Source: Mycobacterium sp. 050128
GTDB lineage: Bacteria > Actinomycetota > Actinomycetes > Mycobacteriales > Mycobacteriaceae
DNA length: 64,000 bases
Assembly (NCBI RefSeq): GCF_036409155.1
Contig: NZ_JAZGLW010000001.1
Coordinates: 3,410,001 to 3,474,000, forward strand
Direction of reading: 5' to 3'
A program made the position numbers and the translations under genes. This document shows positions 35,415 through 47,169 of this stretch, piece after piece (the stretch's first letter is position 1; each line of letters opens with the position of its first letter). A model generated the notes under the pieces. The model was not told where the DNA came from. It did not search any database and saw only the letters and a program-made list of their open reading frames with translations.

Positions 35415-37442
35415 ATGACGGTTGGCCAGTCCACAGCCAAGGCCAGAGAGCTGGTGTGGCCGCTGCTTACCGGCGTCGCGGTGCTGGCCGGCTGCACGGC
35501 CGCCGGCATCGGGGCGTTGTCGCTGGCCGATGCGCTGACGGCCACCGGACTGCCCGATCCGGGCCCGGCGACCACCCTGGGCCTGCCGTTTGTCCGGGCG
35601 GCGGGCGAGATCGCCGCGGTGCTGGCCGTGGGGTCGTTTCTCTTCGCGGCGTTTCTGGTGCCGCCGCAAACCTCCGGCGTGCTCGACGCCGGCGGCTACC
35701 GGGCGCTGCGGCTCGGGACGGTCGCGTCCGGCGTGTGGGCGGTGTGTGCCGCACTGCTGATCCCGCTGACGATTTCCGATGTATCCGGTCACCGGTTGGC
35801 CGAGATGCTCGATCCGGTGCGGCTCTGGTCGTTGGCGAGCCTGGTCAACACCGCCTCCTCGTGGCGCTGGACGGCGTTCCTGGCCGCCGGCGTCACACTG
35901 GCCAGCCTGGCGGTGCTGCGCTGGTCGTGGACGCCGCTGCTGCTGGCCGGTTCGTTGATCACGTTGATCCCGCTGGGGCTGACCGGCCACTCGTCGGCCG
36001 GCGGCTCACATGACCTGGCCACCAACAGCCTGCTGATCCACCTCGTCGGCGCCAGCCTGTGGGCCGGTGGGCTGCTGGCCCTGCTGGCGCACGCGCTGCG
36101 CGGCGGCGACCACCTCGCCCTTGCGGCGCGGCGGTTCTCGGCGATCGCGTTGTGGTGCTGGGTCGCGATGGCACTCAGCGGTGTGATCAACGCCCTGGTG
36201 CGGGTGTTGCCGGCGGACCTGCTGACCACCACCTACGGGCGGCTGGTGCTGGCCAAGTTCGTGGCGCTGTGTGCACTGGGCGTGCTGGGCTGGCGCCAGC
36301 GCCGCACCGGAGTCGTTGCGCTGCAACGTGATCCCACTTCGCGCAGCGCGCTGATCCGGCTCGCGCTCGTCGAGGCGGTCCTGTTCGGCGTGACGTTCGG
36401 CATCGCCGTCGGGTTGGGCCGCACCCCGCCGCCGCCACCGCCGATCCGGCTGCCGTCCATCCCCGAGGCCGAAATCGGTTACGACTTCGACGGCCCGCCG
36501 ACGGTGGCGCGCATCCTGCTGGACTGGCGTTTCGATCTCATCTTCGGCACGGCGGCAATCGTTTTGGCCGCGCTGTATATCGCCGGTGTGCTGCGGCTGC
36601 GCCGCCGCGGCGACCACTGGCCCTCCGGCCGGATCCTGGCCTGGCTGCTGGGCTGTCTGACCCTGTTGTTCGTGACGTCGTCCGGGGTCGGCCGCTACAT
36701 GCCGGCCATGTTCAGCATGCACATGGCCGCGCACATGGGGCTGTCGATGCTGGTGCCGATCCTGCTGGTGCTCGGAGCGCCGGTCAGCCTCGCGCTGCGG
36801 GCACTACCCGCCGCCGGCCGCGACGATCCGCCGGCCATGCGCGAATGGCTGTTGGCCGCGCTGCACAGCCGGCTCTCCCGCGTCCTGACCAATCCGATCG
36901 TGGCCACTGTGTTGTTCATCGCGGGCTTCTACGGCCTGTACTTCGGCAGCATCTTCAACGACGCGGTGGGCAGCCATGCCGGGCACCTGGCGATGAACTT
37001 GCATTTCCTGGTCAGCGGCTACCTCTTCTATTGGGTGGTGATCGGCGTGGACCCGACGCCGCGGCCGATCCCGCCGCTGGCCAAGGTGGGCGTGGTGTTC
37101 GCGTCGCTGCCCATGCATGCGTTCTTCGGCGTGGAGCTGATGGGCACCCCGACCGTGCTGGGGGAGGCCTATTACCGATCGCTGGGCTTGAGTTGGCATA
37201 CCGATCTGCTGGGGGATCAGCGCTTGGGCGGCGGAATCGCTTGGGCGGCAGGCGAAGTGCCGCTCGTGATCGTGATGCTCGCGTTGCTGGTGCAGTGGGC
37301 CCGCAGCGACGCGCGCACCGCGCGGCGTCTGGACCGAGCCGCTGACCGCAACGACGACGCCGATCTGAGCGCCTACAACGCCATGTTGGCCGAACTGGCC
37401 CGGGGGCCCAAGCCGGCGTCGCCGCGCGAACCGCGAGCGTAA
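35415..37442 (+). CDS. CopD-CtaG fusion, copper/cytochrome oxidase assembly membrane protein
   Basis: This 675-residue polytopic protein has two parts. Residues about 1-340 form a CopD-like copper-resistance membrane domain. Residues about 375-640 are a caa3-type CtaG domain with MPAMFSMHMAAHMGLSMLVPILLVLGAPV and NDAVGSHAGHLAMNLHFLVSGYLF. The His/Met clusters fit copper handling for cytochrome oxidase assembly. It resembles Rv0102, which lies elsewhere in M. tuberculosis, so its place between plsB2 and ssb may be a rearrangement. It begins 37 bp after plsB2. Confidence 0.88.
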   Translation: MTVGQSTAKARELVWPLLTGVAVLAGCTAAGIGALSLADALTATGLPDPGPATTLGLPFVRAAGEIAAVLAVGSFLFAAFLVPPQTSGVLDAGGYRALRLGTVASGVWAVCAALLIPLTISDVSGHRLAEMLDPVRLWSLASLVNTASSWRWTAFLAAGVTLASLAVLRWSWTPLLLAGSLITLIPLGLTGHSSAGGSHDLATNSLLIHLVGASLWAGGLLALLAHALRGGDHLALAARRFSAIALWCWVAMALSGVINALVRVLPADLLTTTYGRLVLAKFVALCALGVLGWRQRRTGVVALQRDPTSRSALIRLALVEAVLFGVTFGIAVGLGRTPPPPPPIRLPSIPEAEIGYDFDGPPTVARILLDWRFDLIFGTAAIVLAALYIAGVLRLRRRGDHWPSGRILAWLLGCLTLLFVTSSGVGRYMPAMFSMHMAAHMGLSMLVPILLVLGAPVSLALRALPAAGRDDPPAMREWLLAALHSRLSRVLTNPIVATVLFIAGFYGLYFGSIFNDAVGSHAGHLAMNLHFLVSGYLFYWVVIGVDPTPRPIPPLAKVGVVFASLPMHAFFGVELMGTPTVLGEAYYRSLGLSWHTDLLGDQRLGGGIAWAAGEVPLVIVMLALLVQWARSDARTARRLDRAADRNDDADLSAYNAMLAELARGPKPASPREPRA

Positions 37443-37444
37443 CG

Positions 37445-37618
37445 TCACGGCGATTTTCGGCCCGTGGTGGGCGAGTAGCGGGCGAGCTCGGCGACGATCT
37501 CCACGATGCGCCCATCGATCGCGTTGCGCTGACCCGCCAACTCCGCTAACTCCTCGAACAACACCTCCACGCGCTCAGCAGGGCTCACTGCCGCAGAAGG
37601 CGAAGTGGTCGCAGACAT
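37445..37618 (-). pseudogene. Truncated N-terminus of a DUF222/13E12-type HNH endonuclease
   Basis: A 57-codon minus-strand frame from ATG 37618 encodes ...VEVLFEELAELAGQRNAIDGRIVEIVAELARYSPTTGRKSP then stops. The stretch up to IVAEL is the characteristic opening of mycobacterial DUF222/HNH repeat proteins, which normally continue about 400 residues to an HNH domain. Homology stops abruptly at ARYSPTT. This is a deletion remnant that may still be translated. The remainder of 37619-37833 upstream is the ssb leader and shows nothing else. Confidence 0.6.
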
Positions 37619-37833
37619 AACGTCACCATCGCAGCCAGGTGTGACAAATCTCGGCGCATCCGCGCCCCCGTGCGGCGCCTCGCACCCTTATCCCCAGTCG
37701 CGACCTTCTGCACAGGTGTGGCCCGGAGCGGCGGGAGAACCTGACGGATCGCCGGTGACTCGTCGGTGTCTGCGCGCTCAATGAGCGGCAAGCACGAGCA
37801 ACACCTAAGACACCTGCGAAAGGAAATCCAGCC

Positions 37834-38307
37834 ATGTTCGAAACCCAGCTGACCGTCGTCGGTCACATCGTCAACGATCTGCAGCGCCGCAACGTCGGCG
37901 GCCAGGAACTCATCAAGTTCCGGGTGGCCAGCAATTCCCGTCGGCGCACCGGTGAGGGGAGTTGGGAGCCGGGAAACTCGCTGTTCATCACCGTCAATTG
38001 CTGGGGAAAGCTGGTCACCGGGGTCGGGGCCGCGCTGGGCAAGGGCGCGCCGGTGATCGTGGTGGGCCACGTGTACACCAGCGAGTACGAGGACCGCGAC
38101 GGTAATCGCCGTTCGTCGCTCGAGATGCGCGCGACATCGGTCGGCCCGGATTGCTCGCGCGCGATCGTGCGCATCGAAAAGCCCGGCTACGCCGGTCCCG
38201 ACGCGGAACCCGCGCCTGCCCACTCTGCAGAGTCGGCAACCGGGGATGAGGCCGTCGATTCCGACGACCGCGCCGAGGAGTCTGAACCGCTGTCTCTGTC
38301 GGCATAG
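37834..38307 (+). CDS. ssbB: Single-stranded DNA-binding protein SsbB
   Basis: The 157-residue product has an OB fold at 1-110 (FETQLTVVGHIVNDLQRR, FRVASNSRRR, LFITVNCWGKL, VIVVGHVYTSEYEDRDGNRR) and an acidic disordered tail. The tail lacks the DDxPF terminus of canonical SSB proteins that recruits partners, ending ESEPLSLSA instead. That fits the paralogue encoded by Rv2478c rather than the essential SSB. AAAGGAAA lies before the ATG. Confidence 0.9.
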   Translation: MFETQLTVVGHIVNDLQRRNVGGQELIKFRVASNSRRRTGEGSWEPGNSLFITVNCWGKLVTGVGAALGKGAPVIVVGHVYTSEYEDRDGNRRSSLEMRATSVGPDCSRAIVRIEKPGYAGPDAEPAPAHSAESATGDEAVDSDDRAEESEPLSLSA

Positions 38308-38393
38308 CCGACGGCGTCGGGTCGGCACCGTCCGGTGATGCCTAGGATGGTCCGCGAGATCATTCTCGAACACCAGAAAGGCAAAACCGCGGC

Positions 38394-40070
<1,677 letters not shown>

Positions 40071-40173
40071 TGTCACCTTTGCCAGCAGCCCCGCAACGAC
40101 GCGCCCGGGTCGGTCGCCGAGATGTGGGGTGACTGAGCGTAATGCCATCCGTCCTGAGTAGGGAGCTAACGGC

Positions 40174-43100
40174 ATGACGATCGGTTCGGGACCGAAGCAG
40201 GAAACTACCCCGTGGACCGCGTTCTCCACGATGTCGGACGTTCCCGACTGGATCTCCAAGGCCTACATCGAGACCTATCGCGGCCCCCACGACAAAGAAC
40301 CCGGAACCCTCGAAACCGGCGTCATCGACCTGACCATCCCGGCCACCATCCTCACGCCGAAGTTGCTGAGCGCGCACTACCGGCTGGGCCGGCACCGGCC
40401 GCCCGGCGAGAGCTGCGTCGCGGTCTACCCGCCCGACGATCCCGCGGGCTTCGGGCCCGCGCTGCAGGTCGTCACCGACCACGGCGGCATGCTGATGGAC
40501 TCCGTCACGGTGCTGCTGCACCGGCTCGGTGTCTCCTACTCCGCCCTGATGACCCCGGTGTTCGACGTGCAGCGCAACCTGGCGGGGGACTTGGTCAGCA
40601 TCGAACCCAAGGCGCCCGGCACCCCGCAATACGTCGGCGAGGCGTGGATCCACATCCAGTTCGTGCCGTCCGTCGATACCAAGGCGCTCGCCGAGGTCGA
40701 GAGGGTGCTGCCCAAGGTCCTCAGCGACGTCCAACAGGTGGCCACCGACGCCGCAGCGATCATCGCCGCCCTGAGCAACCTGGCCGCAGACGTCGAAAAC
40801 AACCCCGGCGGGCGTTTCACGGCCCCCGACCGTGAGGATGTCGCGGCGCTGCTGCGCTGGCTGGGTGAGGGGAACTTCCTGCTGCTGGGCTACCAGCGAT
40901 GCCGGGTGCACGACGGTTTGGTCTCCGGCGACGGGACCAGCGAGCTCGGCGTGCTGCGCAGCCGGAGGGGTTCTCGCCCGCGACTGACCGACGACGACAA
41001 ACTGCTGGTGCTGGCGCAGGCCACCGTCGGCAGCTACCTGCGCTACGGCGCCTATCCCTATGCCATCGGGGTGCGCGAGTACGCCGACGGCGGCGTGATC
41101 GAGCACCGCTTCGTCGGGTTGTTCACCGTCGCGGCGATGAACGCCGACGTGCTGGAGATCCCGTCGATCTCGCGCCGGGTCCGCGAGGCGCTGGCGATGG
41201 CCGACAGCGACCCCGTGCACCCGGCTCAGTTGATCCTCGACGTGATCCAGACCGTCCCGCGTTCGGAGTTGTTCACCCTCAGCGGCGAACGGCTTTTCAC
41301 GATGGCCAAAGCCGTGGTGGATCTGGGCTCCCAGCGCAGAGCGTTGTTGTTCGTGCGGGACGACCGACTGCGCTACTTCGTCTCCTGCCTGGTCTATGTG
41401 CCCCGCGATCGCTACACGACCGCCGTGCGGTTGCAGATCGAGGACATCCTGGTCCGCGAATTCGGCGGGACGCGACTGGAATTCACCGCGCGAGTCAGTG
41501 AATCGCCTTGGGCGCTAATGCATTTCATGGTGCGACTGCCCGAAGATGCGGGCCCGGTCGACGTCTCCGAAAAGAACCGGATGCGAATCCAGGCGCTGGT
41601 CAGCGAGGCCGCGCGCACCTGGTCCGACCGGCTCGTCGCCGCCGCACCCACGGGAACGATCACGCACGCCGACGCCGAACACTACGCCGATGCTTTCTCC
41701 GAGACATACAAGTCGGCGGTGACCCCCGCCGATGCGATCGGCCATATCAACATCATCAACGAGCTGACCGACGATTCGGTCAAGCTGGTGTTCACCGATC
41801 GCGGCGAGGAAACCGCGCAGCTGACCTGGTTCCTGGGCGGGCACAGCGCCTCGCTGAGCCAGCTGCTGCCGATGCTGCAGAGCATGGGCGTCGTCGTGCT
41901 CGAGGAACGCCCGTTCACGGTCATCCGACCGGACGGATTGCCGGTGTGGATCTATCAGTTCCGGATCTCGCCGCACCAGACCATCCAAGTGGCGCGGACG
42001 CAAGCAGACCGCGACGCGACGGCGGAACGATTCGCCGAGGCCGTCACCGCGATTTGGCACGGCCGGGTCGAAGTCGACCGGTTCAACGAGCTGGTGATGC
42101 GCGCCGGGCTGAGCTGGCAGCAGGTCGTGCTGTTGCGTGCCTACGCAAAGTACTTGCGGCAAGCCAACTTTCCCTACAGCCAGTCTTACATCGAATCGGT
42201 GCTCAACGAGCATCCCTCGACCGCGCGATCGCTGGTGCGGCTGTTTGAGGCGTTGTTCGACCCCAGCGGATCGGCGACGAGCCGCGATGCGCAAGCGGCC
42301 GCCGCCGCCGTCGCCGCGGACATCGACGCGTTGGTCAGCCTGGACACCGACCGCATCCTGCGTGCCTTCGCGTCACTGGTGCAGGCCACGCTGCGTACGA
42401 ATTACTTTGTGACGCAGGAGGGTTCGGCCAGGGTCCGCAACGTGCTGGCGATCAAGCTGGACGCCCAGCTGGTCGACGAGCTCCCGCTGCCGCGGCCCAA
42501 ATACGAGATCTTCATCTACTCACCGCGCGTCGAGGGCGTGCACCTGCGGTTCGGCCCGGTGGCCCGCGGCGGGCTGCGCTGGTCGGACCGGCGCGACGAC
42601 TTCCGCACCGAGATCCTGGGTCTGGTCAAGGCGCAGGCGGTGAAGAACGCGGTCATCGTTCCGGTCGGGGCCAAGGGCGGTTTCGTCCTCAAGCGCCCCC
42701 CGCTGCCCACCGGCGACGCCGCAGCCGACCGCGACGCGACCCGCGCCGAGGGCGTCGCCTGCTATCAGCTCTTCATCTCCGGGTTGCTGGATGTCACCGA
42801 CAATGTCGACCACTCAACCGGAAAGGTAAGCCCCCCACCGCAAGTGACGCGCCGCGACGGTGACGACGCTTACCTGGTGGTCGCCGCGGACAAGGGCACC
42901 GCGACCTTCTCCGACATCGCCAACGACGTCGCCCACTCCTACGGGTTCTGGCTGGGCGATGCCTTCGCCTCCGGCGGATCGGTCGGCTACGACCACAAGG
43001 CCATGGGAATCACTGCCAAGGGCGCCTGGGAAGCCGTCAAACGACACTTCCGCGAGATGGGCGTCGACACCCAGACCGAGGACTTCACGGTGGTGGGCGT

Positions 43101-45000
43101 CGGCGACATGAGCGGCGACGTGTTCGGCAACGGCATGCTGCTGAGCAAGCACATCAGGCTGGTCGCCGCGTTCGATCACCGGCACATCTTCTTGGACCCC
43201 GACCCCGACGCGGCGAGGACGTGGCCGGAGCGTCAGCGGATGTTCGACCTGCCGCGGTCCAGCTGGGAGGACTACGACAAGTCGCTGATCAGCGAGGGCG
43301 GCGGGGTGTACAGCCGCGAGCAGAAGTCGATCCCGATCAGCCCGCAGGTGCGTCTGGCCCTCGGCATCGACGACGAGGTCACCGAGATGGCCCCGCCCAA
43401 CCTGATGAAGGCAATCCTGCTCGCGCCGGTGGACCTACTGTTCAACGGTGGCATCGGCACCTACGTCAAAGCCGAATCCGAGTCCGACGCCGACGTCGGC
43501 GACCGGGCCAACGACCCGGTGCGCGTCAACGGAAACCAGTTGCGCGCCAAGGTGATCGGTGAGGGAGGCAACCTCGGTGTCACGGCCCTGGGCCGCGTCG
43601 AATTCGACCTCGCGGGTGGGCGGGTCAACACCGACGCGATGGACAACTCTGCCGGCGTGGACTGCTCCGACCACGAGGTCAACATCAAGATCCTGATCGA
43701 CTCGCTGGTCACCGCCGGCAAGGTCAACGCCGACGAGCGCAGCGCGCTGCTGGAATCGATGACCGACGAGGTCGCGAAGCTGGTGCTCGCCGACAACGAG
43801 GACCAGAACGACCTGATGGGCACCAGCCGCGCGAACGCGCCCAGCCTGCTGCCGGTGCACGCATTGCAGATCAAGTTCCTCGAAGAAAACGGCGTCGACC
43901 GTGAACTGGAAGCGCTGCCGTCCGAGAAGGAAATCGCGCGGCGCACCGAAGCCGGCCTCGGGCTGACCTCACCCGAGCTCTGCACGCTGATGGCCCACGT
44001 CAAGCTGCTCCTGAAAGCGGAAATGCTGACCACCGAACTGCCGGAGCAGGACGTCTTCGCGTCGAGGTTACCCCGTTATTTCCCAACGCCATTGCGGGAG
44101 CGGTTCACCCCGGAGATCCGCACTCATCAGCTGCGCCGCGAAATCGTTACGACGATGCTGATCAACGACATGGTGGATGCCGCCGGCATCAGCTACGCCT
44201 ACCGGCTCACCCAGGACGTCGGCGTCGGGCACACCGACGCGATACGCACCTGGGTCGCCACCGACGCCATCTTCGGGATCGACGAGATCTGGCGCGGTAT
44301 CCGCGCGGCCGATATCCCGGTCGCGCTGTCGGACCAGATGACCCTGGATACCCGACGTCTGATCGACCGCGCCGGACGCTGGCTGCTCAACTACCGTCCG
44401 CAGCCGCTGGCCGTCGGCGCCGAGATCAACCGCTTCGCCGCCAAGGTCAAAACGCTGACCCCCCGGATGTCGGAGTGGCTGCGCGGTGACGACAAGGCCA
44501 TCGTCGAACAGGAAGCCGCAGCGTTCGCCGCCCAGGGTGCGCCGAAAGAGCTGGCCTACCTGGTGGCGGCCGGTCTGTACCGCTTCAGCCTGCTCGACAT
44601 CATCGACATCGCCGACATCACCGAGACCGAAACCGCCGACGTCGCGGACACGTATTTCGCGCTGATGGACCGGCTGGGCACCGACGGCCTGCTGACCGCG
44701 ATATCCGCGCTGCCCCGGTACGACCGCTGGCATTCCTTGGCGCGCTTGGCAATCCGCGACGACATCTACGCGTCGCTGCGGTCGCTATGTCTCGACGTGC
44801 TGGCGGTGGGAGAGCCGGACGAAAGTGGGGAAGAGAAGATCGCGGAGTGGGAGCACATCAGCGCGTCCCGAGTGGAGCGGGCAAGGCGAACACTCACCGA
44901 AATCTATGCGAGCGGCGCCAAGGATCTCGCGACGCTGTCGGTGGCCGCGCGACAGATCCGCCGCATGACCCGCACCAGCGGACGGGGGACTTCGGGGTGA
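40174..45000 (+). CDS. gdh: NAD-specific glutamate dehydrogenase, 180-kDa class
   Basis: The 1608-residue product deaminates glutamate to 2-oxoglutarate and ammonia. N-terminal ACT-like regulatory segments occupy about 1-650. The catalytic part includes [43 protein letters not shown], with the active-site Lys residues, and [21 protein letters not shown] in the NAD domain. Length and layout match Rv2476c, whose activity is controlled by GarA in mycobacteria; control here is inferred. GGGAGC lies before the ATG at 40174. Its stop overlaps the GTG of the thioesterase gene. Confidence 0.96.
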   Translation: MTIGSGPKQETTPWTAFSTMSDVPDWISKAYIETYRGPHDKEPGTLETGVIDLTIPATILTPKLLSAHYRLGRHRPPGESCVAVYPPDDPAGFGPALQVVTDHGGMLMDSVTVLLHRLGVSYSALMTPVFDVQRNLAGDLVSIEPKAPGTPQYVGEAWIHIQFVPSVDTKALAEVERVLPKVLSDVQQVATDAAAIIAALSNLAADVENNPGGRFTAPDREDVAALLRWLGEGNFLLLGYQRCRVHDGLVSGDGTSELGVLRSRRGSRPRLTDDDKLLVLAQATVGSYLRYGAYPYAIGVREYADGGVIEHRFVGLFTVAAMNADVLEIPSISRRVREALAMADSDPVHPAQLILDVIQTVPRSELFTLSGERLFTMAKAVVDLGSQRRALLFVRDDRLRYFVSCLVYVPRDRYTTAVRLQIEDILVREFGGTRLEFTARVSESPWALMHFMVRLPEDAGPVDVSEKNRMRIQALVSEAARTWSDRLVAAAPTGTITHADAEHYADAFSETYKSAVTPADAIGHINIINELTDDSVKLVFTDRGEETAQLTWFLGGHSASLSQLLPMLQSMGVVVLEERPFTVIRPDGLPVWIYQFRISPHQTIQVARTQADRDATAERFAEAVTAIWHGRVEVDRFNELVMRAGLSWQQVVLLRAYAKYLRQANFPYSQSYIESVLNEHPSTARSLVRLFEALFDPSGSATSRDAQAAAAAVAADIDALVSLDTDRILRAFASLVQATLRTNYFVTQEGSARVRNVLAIKLDAQLVDELPLPRPKYEIFIYSPRVEGVHLRFGPVARGGLRWSDRRDDFRTEILGLVKAQAVKNAVIVPVGAKGGFVLKRPPLPTGDAAADRDATRAEGVACYQLFISGLLDVTDNVDHSTGKVSPPPQVTRRDGDDAYLVVAADKGTATFSDIANDVAHSYGFWLGDAFASGGSVGYDHKAMGITAKGAWEAVKRHFREMGVDTQTEDFTVVGVGDMSGDVFGNGMLLSKHIRLVAAFDHRHIFLDPDPDAARTWPERQRMFDLPRSSWEDYDKSLISEGGGVYSREQKSIPISPQVRLALGIDDEVTEMAPPNLMKAILLAPVDLLFNGGIGTYVKAESESDADVGDRANDPVRVNGNQLRAKVIGEGGNLGVTALGRVEFDLAGGRVNTDAMDNSAGVDCSDHEVNIKILIDSLVTAGKVNADERSALLESMTDEVAKLVLADNEDQNDLMGTSRANAPSLLPVHALQIKFLEENGVDRELEALPSEKEIARRTEAGLGLTSPELCTLMAHVKLLLKAEMLTTELPEQDVFASRLPRYFPTPLRERFTPEIRTHQLRREIVTTMLINDMVDAAGISYAYRLTQDVGVGHTDAIRTWVATDAIFGIDEIWRGIRAADIPVALSDQMTLDTRRLIDRAGRWLLNYRPQPLAVGAEINRFAAKVKTLTPRMSEWLRGDDKAIVEQEAAAFAAQGAPKELAYLVAAGLYRFSLLDIIDIADITETETADVADTYFALMDRLGTDGLLTAISALPRYDRWHSLARLAIRDDIYASLRSLCLDVLAVGEPDESGEEKIAEWEHISASRVERARRTLTEIYASGAKDLATLSVAARQIRRMTRTSGRGTSG

Positions 45001-45410
45001 CCGTCGGATTCGTCGCCCAGGTGCCGGTGCGCTGGTCGGACATCGACATGTATCAGCACGTCAACCACGCCACGATGGTCACGTTGCTGGAAGAGGCGCG
45101 GGTTCCGTTCCTCAAACCGGCTTTCGAGGTCGACATCTTGGAGATTGGGCTGCTGATCGCCGACGTACGGGTCACCTACAAGGCACAGCTGAAGTTGGTT
45201 GATTCGCCTTTGCAGGTGACCATTTGGACCAAGCAGCTGCGGACTGTCGACTTCACGCTCGGTTACGAGGTGCGTTCGGTCGGCGCCGATCCGCAGTCCA
45301 AACCGGCCGTCATCGCCGAGTCGCAGCTGGCCGCAGTTCACATCCAGGAGCAGCGGCTGGTGCGCCTGGGGCCACAGCATCGGGGGTACTTGCAACGGTG
45401 GCTGCGTTAG
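44997..45410 (+). CDS. Hotdog-fold acyl-CoA thioesterase (4HBT type)
   Basis: This 137-residue protein starts at a GTG that overlaps the gdh stop (GTGA). The 4HBT signature [25 protein letters not shown] places the catalytic Asp and the NH pair near residue 15-22. It matches Rv2475c. Substrate unknown. Coupling to gdh is positional and conserved but functionally unexplained. Confidence 0.88.
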   Translation: MTVGFVAQVPVRWSDIDMYQHVNHATMVTLLEEARVPFLKPAFEVDILEIGLLIADVRVTYKAQLKLVDSPLQVTIWTKQLRTVDFTLGYEVRSVGADPQSKPAVIAESQLAAVHIQEQRLVRLGPQHRGYLQRWLR

Positions 45411-46069
45411 CTGATCGCGGATTGTGGCTGGGTCCGGCCTCGATGGCGGCCCATCGCGCCGACCTGGCTGCGTTCGTCGATCGTGCGCTGCACCTCGACG
45501 ATGCCGCGGTCGTTCGGCTGCGGGCTCGCTCATCCGGTTTGCTAACAGCTTGGACGGCAACGGGTTTCGACGTGCTCGCCAGCCGGGTAGTGCTGGGCCG
45601 GGTGAGCCCCGACGACATGACGGTCGCCGCGGACGGGTTGGCCCGCGGGCTATCGGCAATGGACGACACCGGCTACGTCGACCCGGGTTTCGCGATGGAC
45701 TCGTCGTGGCGCAGTGCACTTCCGCCGGAGTCCGGCTTCACCCACCTCGACGACGTGCCGGCCCAGGTGATGCTGGATCTGGCGCAAGAAGGCGCGCGGC
45801 TGGCCAAGGAGCACAGCAGCTCGCACGGCCCGCCGGCCTCGCTGCTCGACCAGGAGGTGATCCGGGTCAGCTCGGCCGACACCAGCGTCGGGCTACCGAT
45901 GCGTTGTGTGTTCGCTTTGACCGCAATGGGTTTCCTGCCGCAGTCAAGGGATTCAATCGACGCGAGCGAAATCATCCGGGTTCGCACCCTTCCGGCCTGG
46001 TTGCGTCTGGACGCCCGCTTCGGATCGGTGTACCGCCGGCGCGGTGCGGCGGCGATAGTGCTGCGCTGA
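45398..46069 (+). CDS. Conserved mycobacterial hypothetical protein (Rv2474c type)
   Basis: A GTG at 45398, inside the end of the thioesterase gene, gives 223 residues. The sequence is soluble, Asp/Arg/Ala rich and without a known motif. It shows ALTAMGFLPQSRD and RTLPAWLRLDARFGSVYRRRG near the C-terminus. The overlap with the preceding gene implies cotranscription with gdh and the thioesterase. Function unknown. Confidence 0.78.
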   Translation: MAALADRGLWLGPASMAAHRADLAAFVDRALHLDDAAVVRLRARSSGLLTAWTATGFDVLASRVVLGRVSPDDMTVAADGLARGLSAMDDTGYVDPGFAMDSSWRSALPPESGFTHLDDVPAQVMLDLAQEGARLAKEHSSSHGPPASLLDQEVIRVSSADTSVGLPMRCVFALTAMGFLPQSRDSIDASEIIRVRTLPAWLRLDARFGSVYRRRGAAAIVLR

Positions 46070-46077
46070 GCGTTGGC

Positions 46078-47124
46078 TCAGGTCGGGTATGACAACCACA
46101 ACGGCAAGACGGCATCCAGGTAAACCATAAACTTCTTGAGCCCCACCCGGTATTGCCCGAATCCGTAGGGATCTTCGGCATATTCCGGAAACGCGATGCC
46201 CAGCCCGAAGAGCCCCGGGGCAAGGATTCCGTTTCGCCTGTTGTAATCCAGCGGGCCCCACTGCGGCGTCTCGGGCAACTTTCTGCGCTCGAAACCGACG
46301 GTATAGACCACGCGATCGCACTGCGCGAGTTTGTCGTCGAATTCCGGGCCCGAAACCCAGCACCTGTCCAGCCGTTCCGGATAGCCGCCATCGATGTTCT
46401 CCCGTGCCCACGCGGCCGCCCGGCCTTTCAGGCCGGTGTCGTCGAACAGGATCCAATCATCGAAGTACACAGCATATTTCAGCGGGCTCTGGTAGAAGTT
46501 GATCACCCTTTTGACGGGGTGGCCTAGCAGATTCGGCAGCACGATCATCGACGAGTGCGACGAGCCGAAGACGGCCACCGTCGCGCCGTCGAGCGACTGC
46601 CCGGCCAGCCGGCCGGGATCCAGCGCGACCTCCACGGCAATCTCCTCGAGGCCAGGATAAGCAAGCTTTTTGGGCACCGCGCCGACGGCGAGGATCACAT
46701 TTTCCGAGACGATTTGTTGTTGTTCGGTTTCAATTCTCCATTGCCTATTGGCCAGAAAAAGCGCGGTCGCCGTTGTCTGAAAGACGTGTACCCGCTCCCG
46801 CAGGTGCGCAGTTATCCACACCAACGGATCGGCCACCAGGTCGAGGGCGCACGTCTCGCCCGGCTCGACATCCTGCAGCGCGAGCGGCGGTGCCTCCGAG
46901 AACCTAAATGCCGCAGAGCCATTCAGGAAGTGCAGGAAGGTTTCGGCGATCGTATTACTCGACACCGCCCGCCACTTCTGGCCGAGATCGCCTGCCGCAA
47001 AAGCGGGATCGATCCAGGCGATCTTCTCCGCCGCGATGCCCTGATCTAAAAGCCTTCCCACCGCCGCAATTCCGGCAGGACCGGCCCCGATCACTGCCCA
47101 CGCGTACGCTGCCATGTAACACAT
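46078..47124 (-). CDS. FAD/NAD(P)-binding oxidoreductase, possibly acquired
   Basis: The 348-residue flavoprotein has the FAD motif WAVIGAGPAGIAAVGRLL at the N-terminus and a second nucleotide site DGATVAVFGSSHSSMI near residue 185, as in flavin monooxygenase or pyridine nucleotide-disulfide-like enzymes. No CxxC is present, so it is not a disulfide reductase. By eye it uses more A/T-ending codons than its neighbours. It sits between the Rv2474c-like gene and aglA, where M. tuberculosis has other genes. Transfer is suspected. No ribosome site is clear at ATG 47124 or 47115. Substrate unknown. Confidence 0.8.
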   Translation of the reverse strand: MCYMAAYAWAVIGAGPAGIAAVGRLLDQGIAAEKIAWIDPAFAAGDLGQKWRAVSSNTIAETFLHFLNGSAAFRFSEAPPLALQDVEPGETCALDLVADPLVWITAHLRERVHVFQTTATALFLANRQWRIETEQQQIVSENVILAVGAVPKKLAYPGLEEIAVEVALDPGRLAGQSLDGATVAVFGSSHSSMIVLPNLLGHPVKRVINFYQSPLKYAVYFDDWILFDDTGLKGRAAAWARENIDGGYPERLDRCWVSGPEFDDKLAQCDRVVYTVGFERRKLPETPQWGPLDYNRRNGILAPGLFGLGIAFPEYAEDPYGFGQYRVGLKKFMVYLDAVLPLWLSYPT

Positions 47125-47169
47125 ATAGGCCAGCGCGGGCCGCGGCGCGAATCGGTCCCCGGTGGGACG

